Position numbers and translations under genes: made by a program. Under the pieces are notes generated by a model. That model saw only the letters and a program-made list of their open reading frames with translations, did not search any database and was not told the origin of the DNA. Positions 26,317 to 36,454 of a stretch of 64,000 nt of DNA are shown piece after piece; positions within the stretch are counted from its first letter, which is position 1; the number at the start of each line of letters is the position of its first letter. Location: contig NZ_LMFQ01000010.1 of assembly GCF_001426905.1 (NCBI RefSeq), forward strand, positions 1 to 64,000, read 5' to 3'. This DNA is from Caulobacter sp. Root1455. GTDB taxonomy: Bacteria > Pseudomonadota > Alphaproteobacteria > Caulobacterales > Caulobacteraceae.

Positions 26317-27429
26317 ATGACCGCACCTAAGAAGATCCGGGTTTTGATCATCGACGACTCCGCCACGGTTCGTCAGACCCTGGCGGCGGTGCTGGAATCC
26401 GATCCGCAGATCGAGGTGATCGGCGTCGCCGCCGATCCGTTCGTGGCCGCCAAGCGCATCAGCGAGGAAATCCCGGACGTCATCACGCTCGACGTCGAGA
26501 TGCCGCGCATGGATGGCATCACCTTCCTGCGCAAGCTGATGGCTCAGCGTCCCATTCCGGTGGTGATGTGCTCGTCCCTGACCGAGGTGGGGTCGGAGAC
26601 CCTGCTGCAGGCGCTCGAGGCCGGGGCCGTCGATATCATCCTCAAGCCTAAGATCGGCGTCGCCGATCACCTGATGGAATCCAAGATCCGCATCTGCGAC
26701 GCGGTGAAGGCCGCGGCCGGGGCCCGGCTGCCGGGGCAGCGCCGAGTCCCCTCTGCGACGATCTCGTCACCGACGCGTTCGGGACAAGAGCCGGATAAGA
26801 AACTGACCGCCGACGCCATGCTGCCGCCGCCGATCGGCGGGCGCGCCATGGCCCGCACCACCGAGACCATCGTCTGCGTCGGCGCCTCGACCGGCGGCAC
26901 CGAGGCGCTGCGGGTCCTGCTGGAAGGTCTGCCGGCGGACTCGCCAGGCATGGTCATTGTCCAGCACATGCCCGAGAAGTTCACCGCCTCGTTCGCCAAG
27001 CGGCTGGACGGGCTATGCGCGGTCTCCGTCAAGGAGGCCGAGGATGGCGACACCGTGCTGCGCGGCCGCGTGCTGATCGCGCCCGGCAACAAGCATACCC
27101 TGCTGGAGCGCAGCGGGGCCCGTTACTATGTCTCGGTCAAGGACGGGCCGCTGGTCTCGCGCCATCGGCCTTCGGTGGACGTGCTGTTCCGCTCAGCCGC
27201 TCGCTCGGCTGGCTCGAACGCGGTCGGGGTGATCATGACTGGCATGGGCGATGACGGCGCGCGCGGCCTTGAGGAAATGAAACAGGCCGGCGCCTATACC
27301 CTGGCCCAGGACGAGGCGACCTCGGTCGTGTTCGGCATGCCCAAGGAAGCCATCGCCCGCGGCTGCGTCGACCGGATCGTGCCCTTGCACAACATCACCC
27401 AGGAAGTCCTGCGGGCTGCGGCGCGGTAA
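26317..27429 (+). CDS. cheB: Chemotaxis methylesterase CheB
   Basis: The 370-residue protein has a receiver ([10 protein letters not shown], Asp59 in [18 protein letters not shown]) joined by a long linker to a methylesterase domain with the catalytic Ser in [10 protein letters not shown], His in IVQHMPEKF and Asp in [12 protein letters not shown]. It removes receptor methyl groups when phosphorylated by CheA. It is the last gene of the operon; the opposing gene ends 30 bp beyond it. Confidence 0.93.
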   Translation: MTAPKKIRVLIIDDSATVRQTLAAVLESDPQIEVIGVAADPFVAAKRISEEIPDVITLDVEMPRMDGITFLRKLMAQRPIPVVMCSSLTEVGSETLLQALEAGAVDIILKPKIGVADHLMESKIRICDAVKAAAGARLPGQRRVPSATISSPTRSGQEPDKKLTADAMLPPPIGGRAMARTTETIVCVGASTGGTEALRVLLEGLPADSPGMVIVQHMPEKFTASFAKRLDGLCAVSVKEAEDGDTVLRGRVLIAPGNKHTLLERSGARYYVSVKDGPLVSRHRPSVDVLFRSAARSAGSNAVGVIMTGMGDDGARGLEEMKQAGAYTLAQDEATSVVFGMPKEAIARGCVDRIVPLHNITQEVLRAAAR

Positions 27430-27459
27430 GGCGGGGGCTTCGACGCCTCTCCGCGTTTT

Positions 27460-29205
27460 TCAGAACAGCCCGTCGTCCGGATCTTCAACGGGCGCGACGG
27501 CGACGGGCGTGTCCTCGCCCAGATCCTCGACCCAGGCGCGATGGACCTCGCGCTCCTGAGCCATGGTGTATTGCTTGGCCAGTCGGCTCATCAGCGGCCG
27601 CAGCACGCCGACGATGTCTTCGTCTGGGACCTGCGGCTCGCCGGCCTCGTCCATGAGATCGCCAGCCGCCTGGTCGAGGACCGAGCCAATCTGGCGGTGA
27701 AAGTCGAACCGCTCGGCGGCCCGTCGCAGCATGTCGACCACGTCGGCGCCTTGGCGAGCGACGGCGGCGAGATCGTTTTCGACACCGTCCCCGGCCTTGG
27801 CGATGCGGGCGACCGCGCCGCCGAGGACGGTCGCCGCCGCCGCGGCGCCGCCCTTGGGGTCATCGATCACGTCGGGCTGGCTTGGCGCCTCGGCCGCGGA
27901 GGATAGGTCCTCGAGTAGGTTCAGGGTCTGGGCCGCGGACTTCTCCAGATGGATGGCGTGCTGGCGAAGTTCGACGGCGATCACGGCGAGGGGTTTGCCG
28001 GTCTCGCCGATGCGGCTGCATTTGAGGGTGGTGTTCAGCGCCATCATCTGGACATCGGCGCGAATGGTCTGGATGCCGGTGATGCGCGCGGTCAGGTCGC
28101 GGGCCGCCTCGGCCGCCGAACGGCTGACGTCCTCGGCCGCCTGTTCGCCGGCCGTCATGTCGCCCACCAGGCCAAGCGCTTGGCCGACATGGCTTTCCAG
28201 ATTGCGCAGGAAGCCGCTCTCGGCGCCTTCGCTTTGCCCGTAGGCCAGGTCGCGCAGGCGCAGGATCTCGGACGCGTCGCTGGCCATGCCCGCGATGTTC
28301 ACGCCGATCCGCGAGACATCGCGGTGGAAATCGTCCGCGGTCGCGGCCAGTTGAGCCGCCAGCAGGCGGTGCACGAAGGCTTCCGTCCGCTGACGTTGAC
28401 CGGGCGACAAAGGGACGGCGACCTCCGCCAGAAATTGCAGCCCGGCCTGGACGTGCTCGATGCGCTGACGGGTGATATCGCCGATTTGCAGGGCTGCGAG
28501 GCCGCCGCCGACCTTCTTCTGGACGTCGCGCGCGAGGGCCGCGACGCTGACCGCGACGCCCGCGATCTTGGCGTGATGGGCGCCGATCGCCGTGGCGCTG
28601 GCCATCAGGGCGTCGGGCACGGCAGGCAACAGAGTCAGGCAACTGCGGCCCAGGTCGTGTTCCTGGGCCAGAGCCTTTCGCAGAGTCCGGTCAAGGCTCA
28701 TCAGGTCGTCGTTGAAGGCGTCGAGCTGTGCGCGGCCCAGTTCGATGCAGTCGTAGATTTCCTGGGCGAAGATCGCGAACTCGGGGCCGGCTGCGGCAAT
28801 GCCGCCGGAGGTGATCTTGATGTTGATGGCGAAGACCCGGAGATAGGCAAGATGCAGGCGCATCTCTTCGATGCGGCCAGCCAATCCGTCGCCGGCCTTG
28901 ACCAGATTGCCCACGCGATCCCGGCGTGCATCGAGGCTGTCGGGCAGCGACCGCAGCGTTTCGGCGGCCTGCGCCAAATCCGCCGTCGTCGTCGTGACGG
29001 TCTCGGCGTCAAGGTTTGCACGCATCCGGTCGAGCGAAGCGATCAGCGTCCCGACGCCCTCGACCGCTCGCGACAGAACCTCGCCGGCCTCGAGAAACCG
29101 TCCTTCGATAGCCTGTCGAGCCGCTTCGAGGCGCGCGCCGATCTCCGCCCCCGAGAGCGGCGACATGGGCGGGGCCGAAGCGGCCAAGGATGATACCAAA
29201 CCCAT
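27460..29205 (-). CDS. Soluble MCP-like coiled-coil protein with an altered signalling tip
   Basis: The 581-residue protein is Ala-rich and helical throughout, with no transmembrane segment or signal peptide. At about residues 377-424 the segment IQTIRADVQMMALNTTLKC..GETGKPLAVIAVELRQHA lines up with the MCP hairpin tip ([32 protein letters not shown]), but the strongly conserved [10 protein letters not shown] is replaced by TTLKCSRIGE. Other parts are HAMP-like helical repeats. It may be a cytoplasmic receptor or decoy for the che array. The function is not known to me; no E/Q methylation consensus is obvious. Confidence 0.65.
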   Translation of the reverse strand: MGLVSSLAASAPPMSPLSGAEIGARLEAARQAIEGRFLEAGEVLSRAVEGVGTLIASLDRMRANLDAETVTTTTADLAQAAETLRSLPDSLDARRDRVGNLVKAGDGLAGRIEEMRLHLAYLRVFAINIKITSGGIAAAGPEFAIFAQEIYDCIELGRAQLDAFNDDLMSLDRTLRKALAQEHDLGRSCLTLLPAVPDALMASATAIGAHHAKIAGVAVSVAALARDVQKKVGGGLAALQIGDITRQRIEHVQAGLQFLAEVAVPLSPGQRQRTEAFVHRLLAAQLAATADDFHRDVSRIGVNIAGMASDASEILRLRDLAYGQSEGAESGFLRNLESHVGQALGLVGDMTAGEQAAEDVSRSAAEAARDLTARITGIQTIRADVQMMALNTTLKCSRIGETGKPLAVIAVELRQHAIHLEKSAAQTLNLLEDLSSAAEAPSQPDVIDDPKGGAAAAATVLGGAVARIAKAGDGVENDLAAVARQGADVVDMLRRAAERFDFHRQIGSVLDQAAGDLMDEAGEPQVPDEDIVGVLRPLMSRLAKQYTMAQEREVHRAWVEDLGEDTPVAVAPVEDPDDGLF

Positions 29206-29286
29206 GAAATCGCCGGATTATTTCTCTTGAGCCACTATCAGTGGGATGTGCGAAGGTCAGGTAAAGATCGAACGCATTTCTCAACC

Positions 29287-31236
<1,950 letters not shown>

Positions 31237-31356
31237 TGCGCAGTCTTCGAGATCAGTAGGATCGACCGGAGTTGAAATAACCTTAAGTTGTTGCGCTTTG
31301 AATATGCGACGTCAGGCTAGTGCATCAAGAAACAGGTCAAATGGCTCGTGCGGGCA

Positions 31357-33033
31357 TCAAAGCAATTGACTCCGGACATCGTCCGCCATCAAAGCGCCAC
31401 GCATCGAAAGCGCCTTTCGCTTGGACTTCGGCTCAGCACGCGGAACTTCCGCCACAAGCATTTTTTCCACAAGTTCTTGCGCTTCCAACGCCGACACCGC
31501 ATGACCAAACAGGAAGCCTTGGGCCTGCTCACACCCCTCCTGCTGCAGCCAGACATGCTGCTCAAGATCTTCCACGCCTTCGGCGATCACGGTGAGCCCG
31601 AGCCCCGCGCCGAGCCCGATCAGAGCCCTCACGATCGCCGCGCTATCCTGATCGCTGGCCATCGCGCCGATAAAGCTGCGGTCGATCTTGATCGTGTCGA
31701 GCTTGAAATTGCGCAGGTGATAGAGGCTCGAATAGCCGGTTCCGAAGTCATCGAGGGCGATTCTGACGCCACTCTGGCGGAGCCCTCCAAGGATGCGCTG
31801 CGCCGCCTCCAGATCTCCCACAAGCGCGCTCTCGGTAATTTCGAGCTCCAATCGGTGAGGCGGCAGGCCTGTTGATTGGAGAATATCGAGAATTCTGGCG
31901 CCGAGTGTCGCATCGGCCAATTCCCGTGGCGACAAGTTGAAGGCCAGCTTTCCACTGGGCCAAGTCACCGCGTCACAGCAAGCGCTTTGCAGCAGACTAT
32001 CCGTCAAGTCTCCGATCAAACCGGCATGTTCCGCGATAGGAATAAAGCGGCTTGGCTCGATTTCACCAAGTTCAGGGTGCCGCCAGCGGGCAAGCGCCTC
32101 AAAGCCGAGGAGCCGACCCGTTTTGAGGTCAATCAGCGGCTGATAGTGCGGGCGAATATCCGGCGTCCCAATGGCGAGGCGCAGATCGCGCTCAAGCCGG
32201 TCGTGCTCTCGGACCCTGCGGTCCATTTCCGGTTCGAAGAAGCATAGCGCGCTCACGCCTTGCTTTTTCGCGAGATAGAGGGCCACATCCGCCTGTCGCG
32301 TCAGCGCCACCGGATCGTCGCTGTCTTGCGGCGAGAGCGCGATTCCAATCCCGGTGCCAAGACGATGCTCGCGCCCACCGGCCATGACGGGCTGCGCGAA
32401 ACTCTCGATGATTCTCAGCGCTATGTTGGTGGCGGCTTCCGGACCGTTCAGGTGCTGAGCGATGATCGCAAATTCGTCACCGCCGATCCGGGCGACCAAA
32501 TCGCCTTCTCGCACGGAGCGTCGCAGGCGGTTCGCCGCCTGGATCAGAGCCTCGTCTCCGACCGGATGTCCGTGGACGTCGTTGATCTTCTTGAATCCGT
32601 TCAAGTCGAGCATCATGACGGCGTGGGCCGCGTTGGCGCTCGGCGGAGCGCCGAGCGCCGCCTTGAGCGCGGCGTCGAACTGCCTGCGGTTGGGCAGGCC
32701 CGTGAGGGGATCCTCCAGGGCCAGCGCCCGCGCCTCCGCCTCAGCGGCGCGGCGCAACAATGTCTCGCGCCGCTGTGCTCGCAAACGGGAGAAGGAAAAA
32801 AGTCCCAGCGCGACCGAGGTCAGCGCCAAAGTCTCATCGAGCTCCAGCATCCTTGCTTGTTGCGCGACATCTTGCCGAGGAAATATCTTGAACTGCCAAA
32901 ACAGAACAGACCCAAAAATTAACACCACAGCGATTGCAACACAATCTATAATTGTAAATCTATGGCGTCGCATGAAATCTTTTATTTCCGGACTAGAATG
33001 TATGTGAAGTATCGAATTGAACATCTGGGCCAT
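31357..33033 (-). CDS. GGDEF-EAL cyclic-di-GMP protein
   Basis: The 558-residue protein starts with a short region containing two hydrophobic helices (about 29-48 and 69-83), then GGDEF (RIGGDEFAII) and EAL domains. The GGDEF motif is canonical and the inhibitory RxxD site (REGD) is five residues before it. The EAL domain keeps EALARW, LEITESAL, DDFGTGYSSL, KIDRSF and AEGVE. Both cyclase and phosphodiesterase could therefore be active. It is next to the PAS kinase and shares its direction, placing c-di-GMP turnover in the same module. Confidence 0.9.
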   Translation of the reverse strand: MAQMFNSILHIHSSPEIKDFMRRHRFTIIDCVAIAVVLIFGSVLFWQFKIFPRQDVAQQARMLELDETLALTSVALGLFSFSRLRAQRRETLLRRAAEAEARALALEDPLTGLPNRRQFDAALKAALGAPPSANAAHAVMMLDLNGFKKINDVHGHPVGDEALIQAANRLRRSVREGDLVARIGGDEFAIIAQHLNGPEAATNIALRIIESFAQPVMAGGREHRLGTGIGIALSPQDSDDPVALTRQADVALYLAKKQGVSALCFFEPEMDRRVREHDRLERDLRLAIGTPDIRPHYQPLIDLKTGRLLGFEALARWRHPELGEIEPSRFIPIAEHAGLIGDLTDSLLQSACCDAVTWPSGKLAFNLSPRELADATLGARILDILQSTGLPPHRLELEITESALVGDLEAAQRILGGLRQSGVRIALDDFGTGYSSLYHLRNFKLDTIKIDRSFIGAMASDQDSAAIVRALIGLGAGLGLTVIAEGVEDLEQHVWLQQEGCEQAQGFLFGHAVSALEAQELVEKMLVAEVPRAEPKSKRKALSMRGALMADDVRSQLL

Positions 33034-33492
33034 CCCTCGTTTACAGGGCTGAGGCCATACCTCAACTGAACTTCCATATGCGTCGCCCAGACACGTTAAT
33101 GGAGGAATAATATTTGACTCAAGCGGCAGTGTGGGAGACCGAATGATCGGCCCGTCAAGGGTTTGGATCGGCGCGGCAAATCGCCACTGCGATCAAAAGG
33201 GAGTGGTGGAGACAAGGGGCTGCGTCGAAATCTCGTGCCCGCTAAGATTCGCCGTCCAGACGATGGCGGCCACGGCCACCATGAACCGCTTCGAAATGCC
33301 CACAGGGCTATTTTGAACGCGTCCGAACGCATTCCTCGGGACTCAACCTCGCTCCGGCTTGGACCAGGCCGCAGCGGGCCTTAGGATGACGCAGCGGCCG
33401 CGCGGGGCCTTTATCAAACCGCATGATGTTGCCCGAGCGTTCGCCTCGGAGCCTGATAGCGGGCAGCGCGCCTCAACGCGCCGCCCAATGTG
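33034..33492. other. Intergenic region, no gene seen
   Basis: These 459 bp between the c-di-GMP gene and the MucR-like gene hold only short overlapping frames. On the minus strand a short signal-peptide-like stretch (KRFMVAVAAIVWTANLSG) occurs near 33230-33290 but is not followed by a protein. No repeat or clear regulatory site was found. Confidence 0.4.
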
Positions 33493-33948
33493 TCAAGCCT
33501 TCGCCACCCGCCCCTTCGCCGACGCTTTGGGCGGGCTCTTTACTTTGCGCCCGCCTTGCCCAAGACCCAAGGCCTTAGCCATGGCGCTGCGGGCCTCGCT
33601 ATAGCTCGGAGCCGTGGTCGGATAGTCGTTGGGCAAGCCGTATGTATCCTTGTACTCCGCGATCGTCATGCCATGTCCGGTAAGATGACGCTTGAGAGTT
33701 TTGTAGCGCCTTCCATCAACAAAGCTGACCAGAGCATCGTGCGTTATGCTCTTTCGAATTTGCGCCGGTGTCGGCTTGGAAATCGGCTCTGCGGCCGGCT
33801 CGTCCTGTATTGTATTTACGCCCGCGAGAGACGCATGAATGCTCTTGATCAGAGCGGGCATTTCGGTGACTGCGACGCTGTTGTTACTGACATACGCAGC
33901 AACGATCTCTGCCGTCAGCGCGATCGTCGCTGCATTCGCTTCGTTCAT
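33493..33948 (-). CDS. MucR/Ros family transcriptional regulator
   Basis: The 151-residue protein has the MucR core ITHDALVSFVDGRRYKTLKRHLTGHGMTIAEYKDTYGLPNDYP and the typical tail SYSEARSAMAKALGLGQ. In the Ros zinc finger the first ligand is Cys in V-C-L-E-D-G; here that part reads LVSFVDG, so no Cys is present, as in some MucR proteins that fold without zinc. The distal His pair is kept. I chose ATG 33948, with GAGG upstream, over GTG 33963. MucR proteins silence AT-rich or transferred DNA and control surface and cell-cycle genes. Confidence 0.85.
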   Translation of the reverse strand: MNEANAATIALTAEIVAAYVSNNSVAVTEMPALIKSIHASLAGVNTIQDEPAAEPISKPTPAQIRKSITHDALVSFVDGRRYKTLKRHLTGHGMTIAEYKDTYGLPNDYPTTAPSYSEARSAMAKALGLGQGGRKVKSPPKASAKGRVAKA

Positions 33949-34470
33949 GGTCCAGCCTCTCAAATGGAATCGAACGGCGAAGCTCGCACTGAACGCTCAG
34001 AGCAACAACACTGTACGCCTTTGATGATATGGATAGCTGTCGCTCCCTCGCCACGCGACTTGACGAACTCACGGCGAGGCCGGTTGGCGCCATGTCTCGT
34101 CGCGCCAAACATGCGTAACGGCGACACCCTACGCAGGATCGGACGTGCGCGCCCTTTGGCGGAACCGGCCGTCGCCATGAGCCAAACGACCAGCGCTGCG
34201 AAGCCGAAAATCGGGGTGTTGGAAGGGTCGTGCGAGGACCCCTGGGGCTTTTGGCGCGAGCGCTTGAGCATGCCGCCAAGCTCCCCGACCGGGCCGGAAC
34301 CAACGCCGAGCCCCACGTCGGCGAGGATTACGCCATCACCTGTCTTTGCCCGCCAGACCACGCGGCGGCGGGTCGCCCGGCCTGCCCTTTACGAAAAATG
34401 AAGACTGTAAGGAGCCACGCGCATCGCGCGTGGCGGGACGCGCCGTCGTGCAGTCGGCTGCGTCCATCCG
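33949..34470. other. Intergenic region with only short uncertain frames
   Basis: No gene could be supported here. A minus-strand frame contains a hydrophobic stretch (IFGFAALVVWLMATA) near 34160-34210, and plus-strand frames are low-complexity. The segment ends at the IS30 remnant, so it is probably debris from earlier insertions. Confidence 0.35.
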
Positions 34471-34800
34471 GCCTCCAGACCGGCGGCGAGCGGTTCGAGC
34501 GCTTAGTCTGGGCGAGCGGGAGGAAATCTCCCGAGGGCTCAGCAGCCGCTGCTCGCTGCGGGGGATCGCTCGGTCGCTGGGTCGATCGCCATCGACGATC
34601 AGTCGCGAGATCCTGCGCAACGGCGGGCCAGAACAGTATCGAGCGACCAGCTCCGATCAGGCGGCGTGGGACCGGGCCTTGCGTCCGAAGCGATGCAAGC
34701 TGGCTTGCCGGCCCGCCCTGGCCCGGACAGTATCTGGCAAGCTGCGACGGAAATGGTCGCCCGAGCAGATCGCCGGCTGGCTCAACGTCCTTCGCCGAAG
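34471..34800 (+). pseudogene. IS30-family transposase fragment (second type)
   Basis: The frame reads RAVRALSLGEREEISRGLSS, RGIARSLGRSPSTISREILRNGG and LRRKWSPEQIAGWL, the N-terminal two-HTH region of an IS30 transposase. It differs from the fragment at 234, so it came from another element. No intact start, catalytic core or terminal repeat remains. It runs directly into the SRAP fragment. Confidence 0.75.
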
Positions 34801-35151
34801 CCTGACCAAGATCACGAGAAGACCAGGCAAAACATCTGGTTTGCCCTAGACGACAGCCGTCCCCTCGCCTTCTTCGCTGGAATCTGGACGCCTCACGCCT
34901 GCGTCCGAATGAAGAGCAAGGGGTGGGAAGAAATCGAGGCCTACGGCTTCCTGACCACGGAGTCGGCCGAGCCGGTAAAAACCTACCACTCCAAGGCCAT
35001 GCCCGTGATCCTGACCGAGCCGGCGGAATGGGATCTCTGGATGAGTGATGCGCCCTGGACGGAAGTCGCCCAACTCCAACGCCCGCAGCCGGAGGGCAGG
35101 CTCAAGATCCTCGCCCGCGGCGGCAAGGGCGACGACGTCATTCCAGCCTAA
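34801..35151 (+). pseudogene. SRAP (YedK/HMCES-like) protein, C-terminal fragment
   Basis: The segment RQNIWFALDDSRPLAFFAGIW, EAYGFLTTE, VKTYHSKAMPVIL and APWTEVAQLQRPQP is the C-terminal half of an SOS-response-associated peptidase, which normally shields abasic sites in ssDNA through Cys2. The His of YHSKAMPVIL is kept, but the N-terminal half with Cys2 is missing; it was removed or displaced by the IS30 fragment. It ends with a regular TAA. Confidence 0.7.
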
Positions 35152-35483
35152 CTAGGTGCCCTTCGCCGGCGCCCAAGACCACGGCCCATCGTAAAGGTGC
35201 GGGAACACAGCATATCGTGGGAACCGCATCCTCCCTCCCCTGTGCAAGTGAACCTTGCGCCCAGATCGGCGATCCTGAGTTTGGTCCGGTTGCCAAACTT
35301 CTCCACCAGGTCAGGCGGCGTCCACTCGATGAGTCGGGGACAGTCCCGGCAGCAAATGGCCAGAGAATACCCCTTCGCCAGGAAGGTCTCGATCGTGTCG
35401 TTGCCCACCTGGTCCAGGTGAAACCGCTTCAGCAGGTGCGGCGTAGGACGTGTGAGAGTCGATGGCGGACGATCGGCGGGCAC
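35148..35483 (-). CDS. Conserved hypothetical protein with Cys-rich motifs
   Basis: The 111-residue frame contains SLAICCRDCPRLIEWTPPDLVEKFG and FTCTGEGGCGSHD. The pairs C-C-x2-C and C-x5-C could form a zinc-ribbon-like fold. Basic residues end the chain. I recognise the style as a conserved alphaproteobacterial hypothetical but know no function. Its start has no strong ribosome site, and its end overlaps the SRAP fragment by 4 bp. Confidence 0.55.
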   Translation of the reverse strand: MPADRPPSTLTRPTPHLLKRFHLDQVGNDTIETFLAKGYSLAICCRDCPRLIEWTPPDLVEKFGNRTKLRIADLGARFTCTGEGGCGSHDMLCSRTFTMGRGLGRRRRAPS

Positions 35484-35990
35484 GGGTCACCAGATGACGG
35501 CGGGCGCGGAGCGACCGCGTTCTTGAGTTTTTCTACATCTGCGGCGACGCCGGTTATAGAGCCGATCAATAGGCTTGCGCCGGCCGGGAAGAAAGTTGCC
35601 CCTTTCGACCCGTCCGCCAGGCTCAGTGGTTCCTGGCTTTCGCTGCCAGATCCGCTTGGCTCTCGCCGGAGAGCCATTTGCTGAGATTCAGTCGCTGTAG
35701 GCGTTTGGAGTCGTGGAAATCGTAGGAACCGCTTGGTTGAATTGAGTGTCGGGCTTCGCTCGACGCCGTATGTGGGGGATGCCGGGTGGGAGGGCGCGTA
35801 GCGCCCGGGGCGAAGCTGCGTAGCAGCGCAGCGAGCCGGCGGGGGCGTAGCCCCCAAGAGGCGGTGTCTTGCGGCGCGTTTTGCGCCGGATTTTCGTTAG
35901 AAGAGATTCTGTTAGATAAGGGAAGTTAGGTAGTTAAGGTTGAAAAATCTCCGCCAACTGCCTGTTTGTAAAGGAGCTTTTAGCCTACGT
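35484..35990. repeat. Hairpin cluster and AT-rich stretch next to the iterons
   Basis: No gene is supported. Three hairpins with the same three-base GTA loop follow one another: GGGCGC/GCGCCC at 35792-35806, GCTGC/GCAGC at 35815-35827 and GGGGGC/GCCCCC at 35841-35855. A fourth, GGCGC/GCGCC with loop GTTTT, lies at 35873-35887. From about 35890 to 35990 the DNA is clearly AT-richer and leads straight into the first iteron, as expected for the melting region of a replication origin. Confidence 0.6.
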
Positions 35991-36452
35991 GGTTCCTAAT
36001 ACCACGTGCTTCAGTTCCTGTTACCACGTAGGGCGGTTCCTTAAACCACGTGCCGATAAGTTCCTGAAACCACGAGGGAAACGGTTCCTAATACCACGAT
36101 GTGGGCAGGTTCCTGGTACCACGTGCCTCCGGCGACTTCGAGCGGCCGTTCTGGTTCCTAAAACCACGATAGCAAGCGGCTTCCGATCGGTTCCTGAAAC
36201 CACGACAGGGCCTCGGGCGGGTTCCTGAAACCACGTGCGCCTCCGCGCCGGTTCCTAATACCACGACACCCCCAAGGAGACCGGGTTCCTAAAACCACGA
36301 CAGGTCCACTGCCCCCCTATCCCAACCTATTTGCCCCGGGGCTCGCCGAATCGTAGAGAATCGGCGCTTGATCGGGGACTCAACGTCGCTGGCGGGTTCC
36401 TAAAACCACGACCCAGCAATCGCCGCATTGACCCCGGTTCCTAATACCACGT
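35991..36452. repeat. Replication origin with 13 iterons
   Basis: Thirteen direct copies of a 17-bp iteron, consensus GGTTCCTAAAACCACGA (variants at positions 8-11 and 17), start at 35991, 36013, 36035, 36059, 36083, 36108, 36153, 36189, 36220, 36250, 36284, 36395 and 36436. The first six are spaced by 22-25 bp, about two helical turns; later ones are looser. The last ends 3 bp beyond the repA stop. Iterons are the binding sites of plasmid initiators, so this is the likely oriV, bound by RepA. Confidence 0.92.
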
Positions 36453-36454
36453 GC

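Noticed and set aside
25525..26670. 381-codon minus-strand frame opposite cheR/cheB
   Set aside because: It is His/Asp/Leu-rich with no domain and has no start site; cheR is clear on the plus strand.
29009..29022. GTTTGCACGCAT as a further parS-like site
   Set aside because: Only one half-site matches; the other half is not palindromic, and it lies inside a normal coding region far from the cluster.
33960..34361. 133-codon minus-strand frame upstream of the MucR-like gene
   Set aside because: It contains one hydrophobic stretch but no family pattern or ribosome site, and lies in debris near IS30 remains.
35429..35857. 142-codon minus-strand frame between the hypothetical gene and the origin
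   Set aside because: It is Pro/Arg/Ser-rich and runs through the GTA-loop hairpins. No motif or ribosome site supports it.
35991..36452. Repeat array considered as a CRISPR
   Set aside because: Repeat length is 17 bp, spacers are 5-94 bp and partly repeat-like, there are no cas genes, and repA lies adjacent. Iterons explain it.
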